DNA of 64,000 bases from Trinickia soli (lineage in GTDB: Bacteria > Pseudomonadota > Gammaproteobacteria > Burkholderiales > Burkholderiaceae). The stretch's first letter is position 1. The number at the start of each line of letters is the position of its first letter. The translations under genes and the position numbers were made by a program. Where the stretch lies: NCBI RefSeq assembly GCF_002879855.1, contig NZ_PNYB01000017.1, forward strand, positions 1 to 64,000, given 5' to 3'. Positions 18,392-26,605 of the stretch are shown here, one piece after another. The notes under the pieces were generated by a model, which saw only the letters and a program-made list of their open reading frames with translations, ran no database searches and had not been told where the DNA came from.

Positions 18392-19705
18392 ATGACCCCC
18401 AACTTCGACACCCCGGACCACGTCCACCGTGCGAGTCTTCACAAACCGAAGAGCCAGGCGCAACGCGCAGCCATCGGCAGCGCCGTCGGCGCTGTCGTCG
18501 ATTGGTATGACTTTCTGCTTTATGGGATCGTCGCCGCGCTGGTCTTCAATACGGCGTTCTTCCCCAAGGTCAGCCCGACGATGGGTACGCTCGCTGCATT
18601 TGCGACATTCGGAGTCGGGTTCCTGTTTCGCCCGTTGGGCGGGATCGTGTTCGGGCACTATGGCGACCGTCTCGGGCGCAAGCGCATGCTCGTCCTGACC
18701 GTGATGCTGATGGGCCTGTCGACCGTCGCGATCGGCCTGCTGCCGACGTTCGCGACGATCGGCTGGTGGGCTCCCGTGCTGCTCGTGACGATGCGGGCGG
18801 TCCAGGGCTTCGCCGTGGGCGGCGAGTGGGGCGGTGCGGCGTTGATGGCGGTCGAATCCGCGCCCAAAGGCAACAAGGCCTTTTACAGCAGCGGCGTGCA
18901 GGTGGGATACGGCGTCGGCCTCGTACTCGCGACCGGCTTCGTCTCGTTGCTGAGCCATGGTCTCGGCGACGCGTCATTCCGCGCGTGGGGCTGGCGTCTG
19001 CCGTTCGTCTTCAGCATCGTCCTCGTCGCGATCGGCCTGTGGGTGCGGTCCAGCATGGACGAATCGAGCGAGTTCGTCGAAACGGTCGAGCATCGGCATC
19101 GCAAGGTCAAGCTTCCCGTGATCGAAGCGTTGACACGGCACCCGAAGGCGTTTGCGTACATCGTCGCATTGCGGCTCGCCGAGTTGTTCTCGATGTATAT
19201 CGTCACCGCGTTTGCGTTGAGCTATTCGACGGCCAACCTCGGCATGTCGCGCGACCTGTTCCTCAACATCGGGTTGCTCGTCGGCGCGCTCAGTTGCGTG
19301 ACCATTCCCTGCTTCGCATGGCTCGCGGACCGCTTCGGGCTCAAGCGCATCTATCTCATCGGCGCAGCGATCGGCCTCGCGAGCGCCGTCCCGTTCTTCG
19401 TGGCCCTCGAAGCGCGGGCGACCGTTTGGATCGTGATTTTTTCGGTTCTGCTCGCCAATGTCGCGCACGACATGGTGGTCAGCGTGCAGCAGCCGCTTTT
19501 CACCGAACTTTTCGGGGCCGAGTATCGCTATAGCGGCGCCGGGGTCGGCTATCAATTTGCAAGCGTCGTCGGTGGTGGGTTTACGCCGTTCATCGCGGTG
19601 GCGCTCACGACCCTCGCGGGCGGCTCCTGGCATCTCGTGGCCGGCTATCTCGCCGCCGGGTGCCTGTTTTCTCTGATCGTCGGCGCGCGCATGAAACCGG
19701 AATGA
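18392..19705 (+). CDS. MHS-family MFS transporter (aromatic or dicarboxylic acid uptake, PcaT/ShiA-like)
   Basis: A 437-residue metabolite:H+ symporter family protein. Hallmarks are GAVVDWYDFLLYGIVAAL in helix 1, RPLGGIVFGHYGDRLGRKR between helices 2 and 3, and QGFAVGGEWGGAALMAVE in helix 4. The start at 18392 follows AGGAGAC; an ORF start 45 bp upstream lacks a site. The IclR gene overlaps its stop by ATGA. A pca-type operator lies upstream. 3-Oxoadipate, shikimate or protocatechuate are candidate substrates. Confidence 0.87.
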   Translation: MTPNFDTPDHVHRASLHKPKSQAQRAAIGSAVGAVVDWYDFLLYGIVAALVFNTAFFPKVSPTMGTLAAFATFGVGFLFRPLGGIVFGHYGDRLGRKRMLVLTVMLMGLSTVAIGLLPTFATIGWWAPVLLVTMRAVQGFAVGGEWGGAALMAVESAPKGNKAFYSSGVQVGYGVGLVLATGFVSLLSHGLGDASFRAWGWRLPFVFSIVLVAIGLWVRSSMDESSEFVETVEHRHRKVKLPVIEALTRHPKAFAYIVALRLAELFSMYIVTAFALSYSTANLGMSRDLFLNIGLLVGALSCVTIPCFAWLADRFGLKRIYLIGAAIGLASAVPFFVALEARATVWIVIFSVLLANVAHDMVVSVQQPLFTELFGAEYRYSGAGVGYQFASVVGGGFTPFIAVALTTLAGGSWHLVAGYLAAGCLFSLIVGARMKPE

Positions 19706-20472
19706 AGAAGGCCGCTCTCGACAAGCGCGATTGGATCGCGGGCCTCGAAAAGGGCCTGGCGATTCTCGAGGCCTTCGATAGCGAACATGCGCGCATGACG
19801 CCGACGCAGGCGGCGGCGCTGACCGGCCTCTCGCGCACTGCCGCGCGCCGCTATCTGCTGACGCTCGAATCGCTCGGCTATGTCTATACGGATGGCCGCT
19901 TGTTCGGCTTGACCCCGCGCGTGCTGCGCGTCGGGTGGTCGTATTTCGATTCGGCCCGACTGCCGCGAACCGTGCAGCCGTACCTGCAACAGCTCAGTGC
20001 ATCGACCAACGAATCGGCCTATGTCAGCGTGCTCGACGATTGGGAGCTTGTGGTCATTGCGCGAAACGGCGTCTCCCGCGTGATGACCACAGGGTTCGTG
20101 TTGGGCGCACGCGTGCCGGCTCCGCTCATATCGCCCGGCGTCGTGCTGCTCGCGCATCACGAAGATCAAGCCGCCGTCGCGGCATGGCTCGAAAGTGTCG
20201 TGCTGCCGCCCTATACACCGCACACGATGACGACGAAAGCGCGCTTGCGCGAAAAGATCGAGCAGGCGCGTGCCGACGGCTATGCACTGATCGAGCAACA
20301 ACTGCAGCTCGGCGTACGAGGAATCGCCGTGCCGCTCAGAAACCGGCACGGCGAAGTCATCGCTGCGCTCAGTACGAACATGCCGATCGGCGAGGAAAGC
20401 GCGGATGCAGCATTGAAGCGCGTATTGCCGCATTTGCAGGAAACCGCAATCGCGATGCTGAACGTCCTTTGA
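19702..20472 (+). CDS. IclR-family regulator, second copy
   Basis: A 256-residue IclR regulator with N-terminal wHTH (GLEKGLAILEAFDSEHARMTPTQAAALTGLSRTAARRYL) and an effector domain (VVIARNGVSRVMTTGFVLGARVPAPLI; GYALIEQQLQLGVRGIAVPL). It closely parallels the regulator at 2170 in layout, so it belongs to the PcaR/PobR subgroup. Its ATG overlaps the transporter stop. An operator of the pca type upstream of the transporter suggests autoregulation or cross-regulation by the first IclR protein. Confidence 0.85.
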   Translation: MKKAALDKRDWIAGLEKGLAILEAFDSEHARMTPTQAAALTGLSRTAARRYLLTLESLGYVYTDGRLFGLTPRVLRVGWSYFDSARLPRTVQPYLQQLSASTNESAYVSVLDDWELVVIARNGVSRVMTTGFVLGARVPAPLISPGVVLLAHHEDQAAVAAWLESVVLPPYTPHTMTTKARLREKIEQARADGYALIEQQLQLGVRGIAVPLRNRHGEVIAALSTNMPIGEESADAALKRVLPHLQETAIAMLNVL

Positions 20473-20641
20473 CGGATCGAGGTGACGATGCGCCGACGAC
20501 GATCGATCGCAATGGTCGCGGTTCACTTATTCGCTTACGGCTGCCCGCTGTTAACCGAACCTTAAGGTTGCCGTGCCACTCTGTAACCAGCGGCCGGGAG
20601 CAACATCGCCCCTGGACGCAGCCGCCAGAGAGGTACGAATC

Positions 20642-20965
20642 ATGCCTGTCACTACCAGGACCATCGCTATCGCCACAGCGCTCGTCATCGTCCCGGCGCT
20701 TTCGTTCGCGCAATCCTCCCACGCACCACTCACCCGCGCTGACGTAAGGGCTCAGTTGATCGAGCTCGAACAGGCAGGCTACAGCCCGGCGCGAAATGAC
20801 GACGCTTCCTACCCTGCCGATATTCAAGCGGCGGAGGCACGAATCTCCGCAGGGATGGCTGCGGCACAACCGGGCACCGGTATCGGTGGTACAACGGCTG
20901 GAACAACGGAGACTGGCCATCGACCCGGCGTTGGACACTGGCGTTCAATGTATGGTGGTCACTGA
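20642..20965 (+). CDS. Small secreted DUF4148-type protein
   Basis: A 107-residue protein with a signal peptide (MPVTTRTIAIATALVIVPALSFAQ). The short mature part has the DUF4148 core LTRADVRAQLIELEQAGYSPAR and NDDASYPADIQAAEARI, ending in a Gly/Thr-rich tail. This family is frequent in Burkholderiales and has no assigned function. The start is taken at 20642, where the signal peptide begins after an AGAGG-like site; 23 upstream codons in the frame look random. Confidence 0.75.
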   Translation: MPVTTRTIAIATALVIVPALSFAQSSHAPLTRADVRAQLIELEQAGYSPARNDDASYPADIQAAEARISAGMAAAQPGTGIGGTTAGTTETGHRPGVGHWRSMYGGH

Positions 20966-21007
20966 CTCAACTTCGCCAAGCGCACGATGCCGGCAACGGA
21001 GGGAAGA

Positions 21008-21460
21008 ATGTCAAAGCGTTTAACTTGGTCTACGTCGCTACTCGCGTGCGCCGCCATTTTGCTTGCCGCACCGCTCGGCGCGGCGGCAAGCGAACCCGCA
21101 AAGGTGGTCGTCAAACTGGTGGACGGTGGCAATGGGCACATGTCATTGGTGATCAGCCCAAAGCAGATTCCGCCGGGCCCGGTGGAATTCACGATCGAAA
21201 ACCAATCGGGCACGATCAAGCATGAATTCCTGTTCGCACGATGGCAGAAGCCGGATGGCGCTCTGCCCTACGATGAGAAAACGCAGCAGGTTCAGGAAGA
21301 CGCGGTGAAGGGGCTGGAGGGCGTGGAAGATCTGCGCCCGCACGAAAGCGTGACGGCGCAATTCACCTTGAGCAAAGGCCGGTATGTCGTGTTTTGCAAC
21401 GAGCCGGGGCATTACCGCAGCGGCATGCATGCCGATTTCATAGTGGGATCTGCCAGATAA
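21008..21460 (+). CDS. Secreted cupredoxin-like copper protein
   Basis: A 150-residue protein with signal peptide (LLACAAILLAAPLGAAAS) and a single cupredoxin-type domain. Candidate type 1 copper ligands are His in TIKHEFLF, then Cys and His in VFCNEPGHY and Met in SGMHADF, the canonical H...C-x5-H-x4-M order. It is preceded by a GAGGGAAG ribosome site. Function would be periplasmic electron transfer or copper handling. It follows the DUF4148 gene by 42 bp in the same direction, so the two may be cotranscribed. Confidence 0.8.
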   Translation: MSKRLTWSTSLLACAAILLAAPLGAAASEPAKVVVKLVDGGNGHMSLVISPKQIPPGPVEFTIENQSGTIKHEFLFARWQKPDGALPYDEKTQQVQEDAVKGLEGVEDLRPHESVTAQFTLSKGRYVVFCNEPGHYRSGMHADFIVGSAR

Positions 21461-21474
21461 GCCCCTAGTTGAAC

Positions 21475-21512
21475 GCCGGCGCCTCGCGAGGTCACTCGCA
21501 AAGTGCGCCGGC
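21475..21512. terminator. Hairpin between the cupredoxin and ATP-grasp genes
   Basis: GCCGGCGC (21475-21482) pairs perfectly with GCGCCGGC (21505-21512). The 22-base interior contains its own palindrome CTCGCGAG. It lies in the 63-bp gap between converging genes and fits a bidirectional terminator without a clear U-run. Confidence 0.45.
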
Positions 21513-21523
21513 TCTCCCGCCAT

Positions 21524-22639
21524 TTATAGGGCGGCCCCGGTGCTCGCCGGCACCCGCGAACCCACCGCGCTCGATCGCGGGGTTTCCCGTAACACCAGCC
21601 GCTCCCATCGCAGGTCGGCGAAACATGGCCCTTGTGTGGCTTCGCTGAACTTGATGTCGTTGTGTTCGGCGTTCCATTCCATGAGTTGGACCCGGCCGTC
21701 ATGACCGACGCCGACATCCCAACCCACGCAACGATCAAACGCCACCTTCCGATGAAGCGCAAGCACCGTGGCGACGCATTGATCGAACGAGGGCACCGTG
21801 ACGCCCGCGAATCGAACCTTGCTGTCCGGATGCTCGCGCACGCGCATCCAATTCGGCAGATACCCCACTTCGCTTAGCTCGCCCGTCGTGCAATCCACGG
21901 CAACCCTGACGTTGCTGGCCGATTGCACGTGCGTATCGACATCGCGCCCCAGGCGCAAATAGCAAGCGCGAATGGACGGCACGCCGTCGTCGCTGACCGC
22001 CGTCGTGATGCGTAGCGTGGCGACCGAACGCGGAGCGAAACGTCTCAACGTTTCGTGCTGGACGATCTTTTCCTGAAAAACTCCATTGCCGAGCGCTTTA
22101 ATTTTTTCTACATCGAATGTTGTTCGGTCGAGGAAAAAAATCCCCTTCCCTTGCATCGAGTTATCGATTTTGAAAACGACCGTGTCGCGGCCGGCAAACA
22201 GGAGAAGATGGACCGCGTCCGGCGCAATCGGCGTGTTATCCGGTGCGATGAAAAGCCCGTTTGCAAAATACGCAATGTCCGGAAACGCCGCGCAACTGAA
22301 TATTGGCCGTTGCAGCGCTTTCAAGCTCGAAACCTTCCCATACCCACCTTTTAGCTTGGGAACGACCACGCCGCCGTAAAAATTGTCTGGAATCCATCCT
22401 TCCTTGAAGCATCCGGCGATGGCCGAATACACATACAACCACGGTGCGTAGCGTGCGTGCCCCAGCACCTCGCGCGCGTATGCATCGGCGCGTGCAATAT
22501 CCGTTGGGTTCGTTTTACCAAGACACTGCTCAAGCGTGCGGTGAATAGCAGTAGCTTGTACACGGTGATACCGATGAAAACGCACAGCCGCAGCTTGGCG
22601 CGCCAGACTCTTTGCGAACGTTACAGCATCGATTTTCAT
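21524..22639 (-). CDS. ATP-grasp protein of the sugar-transfer-associated type
   Basis: A 371-residue protein resembling the ATP-grasp family often found near capsule or sugar-transferase genes. Visible features are VVFKIDNSMQGKGIFFL (ATP-binding Lys plus glycine-rich loop), QEKIVQHETLRRFAPRSVATLRI and the late metal-binding segment VGVGHDGRVQLMEWNAEHND. A strong GGAGGGG supports the start at 22639. Here it stands alone, between a copper protein and a drug-type pump. The 5' half of the gene is clearly richer in A/T than its neighbours, with several poly-A/T runs, which suggests acquisition. Substrate unknown. Confidence 0.72.
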   Translation of the reverse strand: MKIDAVTFAKSLARQAAAVRFHRYHRVQATAIHRTLEQCLGKTNPTDIARADAYAREVLGHARYAPWLYVYSAIAGCFKEGWIPDNFYGGVVVPKLKGGYGKVSSLKALQRPIFSCAAFPDIAYFANGLFIAPDNTPIAPDAVHLLLFAGRDTVVFKIDNSMQGKGIFFLDRTTFDVEKIKALGNGVFQEKIVQHETLRRFAPRSVATLRITTAVSDDGVPSIRACYLRLGRDVDTHVQSASNVRVAVDCTTGELSEVGYLPNWMRVREHPDSKVRFAGVTVPSFDQCVATVLALHRKVAFDRCVGWDVGVGHDGRVQLMEWNAEHNDIKFSEATQGPCFADLRWERLVLRETPRSSAVGSRVPASTGAAL

Positions 22640-22802
22640 GACCCCTCCTTCCTCTCCTGGCCACGAAAAAACCGCTGCGGGCGCGCACCACCGATGAACG
22701 GCAGAGCGCGCCCCATTTATAAACCACGTGTTCAGCGCCATTTTTTCGCAGCTTATTGGCTTGCGCCAGTCCTCGTTCGCTGACCGTTGAAACGAATAGA
22801 GC

Positions 22803-24197
22803 TTACATCCGGTTCATCGCGCAATTTTTTAAAATAATTCGCTGCGGCTTTAAACCAACAGCAGCTATCGCCGCACTCGCCAGCATCACAGTCGCGGCCA
22901 GAGCCACCGCGATGTGCAAGCCCGCGATCATCTCGCCTTCCGGGCCGACGACGAGCGCACCGAACACGCCAACGCCCAACACACCGCCGATTTGTCGCGC
23001 CGTATTGAGCACCCCCGAGGCCACGCCCGTCAGGCTTTTTTCGACGTGGTCAAGCAGCGCCGTGTTGATCGACGGGACGGCCAGCGCGACCCCGACGCCG
23101 ATCGCAATCAACGGACAGGCGACCAACAGATAGCTGGTTGTGCGCTCAATCAGCGCTAAAGACAGGAGGCCGACCGCAGCCAACACCTGGCCCGCGATCA
23201 TCGGCATCCGGTAGCCGAATCTGGCCGTCAGTGCGCCGGAGACGAGATTGGCGACGGTGACGACGGCGGTCATCGGCACAAACGCAAGGCCGGCCTGGAG
23301 CGCCGAAAATTTCCACACGCTTTGGAAGAAGAGGCTGATGGCGAACATCAAGCCGTAGTAGCCGAAGTTCAGCGCCAGCCCCGTCAGCGAACTGACGTTG
23401 ACAGCCGGTATCCGGAACAGCGAGAGCGGCAACATCGGCTGTTGCTGGCGTTTTTCGACGAATACGAACAACTGGCCGGTAACGATGAAGCAGGCCATAC
23501 CGGCCACTGTCGTCGCATTCGTCCAGCCGCGATCGCCCGTTGCCATCACGGCGACCGTTAGCGCCACCAGCGACACGACCGCAAGCAATTGTCCGACGAA
23601 GTCGATACGGCGAGCTGCGTCGGGGGTACTGTCGGGAACATGTCGAATCGTCAGCCAAATGCCGATGATGCCGACTGGAACGTTGATCAAAAAGATGCTT
23701 CTCCAACCGAAACTGCTGATCAACAAGCCACCGACGATAGGCCCTGCTCCGAGCGCAAGTGCGGCTGTCCCGGCCCAGATGCTGACGGCTTTGGCGCGCG
23801 ATGCGGCATCGGGAAAAATGAGGCGCAGCAAGGCCAGCGATGACGGCACGCACAAGGCCGCGCCGATCCCTTGCGCTGTTCGGGCCGCAATGAGCGCGGC
23901 CGCATCAGGTGCGATACCGCACGCTACCGAGGCCAGCGTGAATACGGCAAAACCGCACGTGAAGACGCGTCGCGCGCCGAACCGGTCACCGAGCGCCCCC
24001 GCGCTCAACAGGAGGCTGGCGAACGCGAGCGCGTAGGCGTTGAGCACCCAGCCGAGGTGCGCCGGGTCGACGGCCAACGCGAACCGGATGCGCTCGAGCG
24101 CAACGTTCACGACAGTGACATCGAGGCAAATGATTGCGAAGCCGAGACTGGTCGCCAGCAGTGCCAGACGCGGCGATCGAGTGAGAGTTGCGTGCAT
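22803..24197 (-). CDS. DHA2-family MFS transporter (drug or metabolite exporter)
   Basis: A 464-residue transporter with about 14 predicted membrane segments. Helix 1 carries the DHA2 signature FAIICLDVTVVNVALERI, followed by LGWVLNAYALAFASLLLSAGALGDRFGARR and RTAQGIGAALCVPSSLALL (motif C-like region). This layout is typical of EmrB/QacA-type exporters. It is divergent from a LysR gene over a 136-bp gap containing inverted half-sites, so it is probably controlled by that regulator. The last residues near 22810-22850 are AT-rich. Confidence 0.88.
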   Translation of the reverse strand: MHATLTRSPRLALLATSLGFAIICLDVTVVNVALERIRFALAVDPAHLGWVLNAYALAFASLLLSAGALGDRFGARRVFTCGFAVFTLASVACGIAPDAAALIAARTAQGIGAALCVPSSLALLRLIFPDAASRAKAVSIWAGTAALALGAGPIVGGLLISSFGWRSIFLINVPVGIIGIWLTIRHVPDSTPDAARRIDFVGQLLAVVSLVALTVAVMATGDRGWTNATTVAGMACFIVTGQLFVFVEKRQQQPMLPLSLFRIPAVNVSSLTGLALNFGYYGLMFAISLFFQSVWKFSALQAGLAFVPMTAVVTVANLVSGALTARFGYRMPMIAGQVLAAVGLLSLALIERTTSYLLVACPLIAIGVGVALAVPSINTALLDHVEKSLTGVASGVLNTARQIGGVLGVGVFGALVVGPEGEMIAGLHIAVALAATVMLASAAIAAVGLKPQRIILKNCAMNRM

Positions 24198-24262
24198 GGT
24201 GAATAGAATCCGTCGCGAGCATCACAAGCGGGATTGCTTTCCTATCGCTCACAGCACACATT

Positions 24263-24328
24263 AATTACCCGCAAAAGTTTGATAAAGTGGCCCACGCTTG
24301 CCACAGAATCCATTAAAACTTGGTAATT
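24263..24328. promoter_or_regulatory. Divergent promoter region with separated inverted half-sites
   Basis: AATTACC at 24263-24269 and GGTAATT at 24322-24328 are perfect inverse copies 52 bp apart in the gap between the DHA2 transporter and its divergent LysR gene. Their placement at both ends of the gap resembles a looping or dual-promoter arrangement for a LysR-type regulator. The second copy sits just before the LysR start codon. Confidence 0.4.
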
Positions 24329-24333
24329 GACGA

Positions 24334-25266
24334 ATGGACCTTCTCAAAGCCATGACCGTTTTCGTTCGCGTGGTCGAAGCGGGCAGCCTCACGGCGGCGG
24401 CGGAAGCCTGCGCGCTCTCGGCCACGATGGTCGGCAACCACCTGCACGCGCTCGAAGCCCGGCTCGGCGCCCGCCTCATCCACCGCACAACGCGAAAGCA
24501 GCAAGTCACGCCGTTCGGGCGGGCTTATTACGAGCGGTGTGTCGAGATACTTGGCCTTGTCGACGATGCCGAACGTTTGGCGCTCGATCATCTCTCGACT
24601 CCGCGCGGACATCTACGCATTACGGCCCCTGCGATTTTCAGCAACGAATGCCTGATTCCCGCCATCGCCGATTACTGCGACCGCTATCCCGAGGTGCAAT
24701 TGGACGTGGTCACGTCGGATGCCGTGTCCGATCTCATGGAGGACGGATTCGAAGCGGCCATCCGCTTGGGGACGCCCAACACACCCGATCTCGTCGCGCG
24801 ACCGTTGCGGCCGTATCGTCTTGTGCTGTGCGCGTCGCCGTCCTACCTGAAAGCCAACGGCACCCCGAAAAAACCCGAAGATCTGCGTTCGCATCAATGT
24901 CTGACGTACGCCTATCCGCCGCGCTCCGAGCTGCGGGCCGCACAGCCCGAGTGGCTGCTATCGCTGCACGACGCGCATGTGAGCGTCCCGGTGGGCGGGC
25001 GCTTGAAGATCGATAGCGCCGCGGCGCTGCGCAAGGCTGTCCTCGCCGGCTTGGGTATTGCGATGCTGCCTTCGATCCTGGTGGAGGCTGACATCAAAGA
25101 AAAACGCCTCGCGCGTGTTCTACCCAGGTATGCGCCGCCCGCGCGCCCGCTTAATTTGCTCTACCTGCGCGATCGTCGAATGTCGCCGAAGCTGCGCAGC
25201 TTCATCGAATTCGTGATGGAGCGCTTCGGGCCGGTTTCCTCGCGGCGAGAAGCGTCATCACGCTGA
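24334..25266 (+). CDS. LysR-type regulator (CrgA-like)
   Basis: A 310-residue LysR regulator. HTH: MDLLKAMTVFVRVVEAGSLTAAAEACALSATMVGNHLHALEARLG. The short conserved RTTRKQQVTPFGRAYYERC and DLMEDGFEAAIRLG are typical of the CrgA/YafC group, which commonly control adjacent efflux or oxidoreductase genes. The start lies at the AT-rich divergent promoter shared with the exporter. The 3' end converges on the MHS transporter with 31 bp between. Confidence 0.87.
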   Translation: MDLLKAMTVFVRVVEAGSLTAAAEACALSATMVGNHLHALEARLGARLIHRTTRKQQVTPFGRAYYERCVEILGLVDDAERLALDHLSTPRGHLRITAPAIFSNECLIPAIADYCDRYPEVQLDVVTSDAVSDLMEDGFEAAIRLGTPNTPDLVARPLRPYRLVLCASPSYLKANGTPKKPEDLRSHQCLTYAYPPRSELRAAQPEWLLSLHDAHVSVPVGGRLKIDSAAALRKAVLAGLGIAMLPSILVEADIKEKRLARVLPRYAPPARPLNLLYLRDRRMSPKLRSFIEFVMERFGPVSSRREASSR

Positions 25267-25297
25267 AGGGCGGCGCCGCAATCGATTGGGCGTCGGA

Positions 25298-26605
25298 TCA
25301 ATCGAGCGCTTTACCGCCCGTTTCCTCGAACATCGACACGGCAATCAGCGAAATCGCGACACAGCCGATCATGTACCAGGCCGGCGCCATCTTGTTGCCG
25401 GACACGCGAATCAGCCAGGCGGCCACGAGCTGAGCCGTCCCGCCGAACGCCGAAACTGCAATGGCATAGGCGCTCGACATATAAGCCGCGCGCAAATGCT
25501 TCGGAAAGTTTTCGGGAATCAGCGCGTAAGAAGGCGCCGAGCCCATCGTATAGCAGAGCATCAGCACGATCAGCGCCGCGAGCACCACGGGCAACGTCAG
25601 GAAGTGGGTCATGACCCAGAATGCCGGGTACAGCAGCACGATCAGCAAGATGCGGCCGATGATGATCAACGGCTTGCGACGCCCCAGTCGATCCGACCAG
25701 GCCCCGTAGATCGGACACATCACGAGCGAGATCGTGCTCGCCGCCACGCCCGCAAGCATCGACATCTTCGACGGCAGCCCAAGGTATTGGATGCAGTAGG
25801 TCGGCATGTAATAGATCATCACGTACGCCGAAACCGACATGCCCATAATCGAAAAGATCATCAGAAACCAGTTGCGCAGATACAGTCCGCGCTTCGGATC
25901 GTGCTGCTTCGCAGTTGTCTTCAACGTGCGCGGCTCTTCGCGAATGTGCCGGCGCAGGTAAATCCCCACGGGCGCAATCAACACCCCGAGAAGGAACGGA
26001 ATACGCCATCCCCAGCTGTGCATCGTCGCTTCGGGCAGCAGGAAGGCGAGGCTTGCCGCGAGACCCGACCCGAGCAACGCCGCCCCGCCCTGACTCGCGA
26101 GCTGCCAGCTTGCGCGAAAGCCCCGGCTCGTCGCACCGCCCATTTCCAACAATGTGGCCGTTGCCGCGCCGAATTCACCGCCTTGCGCGAAGCCCTGCAC
26201 GAGGCGGGCGATCACGATCGACACAGGCGCGGCAAGGCCGATCTGCGCATAAGTCGGCATCAGCCCGATCCACACCGAGCCGATCGCCATCAACAGAATC
26301 GTGAGCGTCAGCGCCGGCTTGCGGCCGGCGCGATCGGCGTAGCGACCGAGCACGAAGCCCCCGATCGGACGCATCACGAAGCCGACGGCGAACACCGCGA
26401 ACGCGAGCAGTGAGGACGTGACCGGATCGCCTGCGGGAAAGAACTCACGCCCGATCGTCAGCGCGAAGTAGCTGTAGACCGTGAAGTCGAAGAATTCGAG
26501 CAGGTTGCCAATCACCGCTGCCAATACGATCTTGCGCTGCTGAGACGTCGACATTGCGGGGGCGTCCGCGTCCGTCAGAAGGCGTGAGTCCGTCACGGTG
26601 CTCAT
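25298..26605 (-). CDS. MHS-family MFS transporter linked to the amidohydrolase
   Basis: A 435-residue metabolite:H+ symporter. Diagnostic segments are GNLLEFFDFTVYSYFALTIG in helix 1, RPIGGFVLGRYADRAGRK and ARLVQGFAQGGEFGAATATLLE. The start at 26605 overlaps the stop of the amidohydrolase by ATGA, so the two are coupled. It probably imports the N-acyl or amide substrate that the hydrolase cleaves, or exports a product. Fourteen upstream residues in the open frame are unlikely to be translated. Confidence 0.87.
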   Translation of the reverse strand: MSTVTDSRLLTDADAPAMSTSQQRKIVLAAVIGNLLEFFDFTVYSYFALTIGREFFPAGDPVTSSLLAFAVFAVGFVMRPIGGFVLGRYADRAGRKPALTLTILLMAIGSVWIGLMPTYAQIGLAAPVSIVIARLVQGFAQGGEFGAATATLLEMGGATSRGFRASWQLASQGGAALLGSGLAASLAFLLPEATMHSWGWRIPFLLGVLIAPVGIYLRRHIREEPRTLKTTAKQHDPKRGLYLRNWFLMIFSIMGMSVSAYVMIYYMPTYCIQYLGLPSKMSMLAGVAASTISLVMCPIYGAWSDRLGRRKPLIIIGRILLIVLLYPAFWVMTHFLTLPVVLAALIVLMLCYTMGSAPSYALIPENFPKHLRAAYMSSAYAIAVSAFGGTAQLVAAWLIRVSGNKMAPAWYMIGCVAISLIAVSMFEETGGKALD

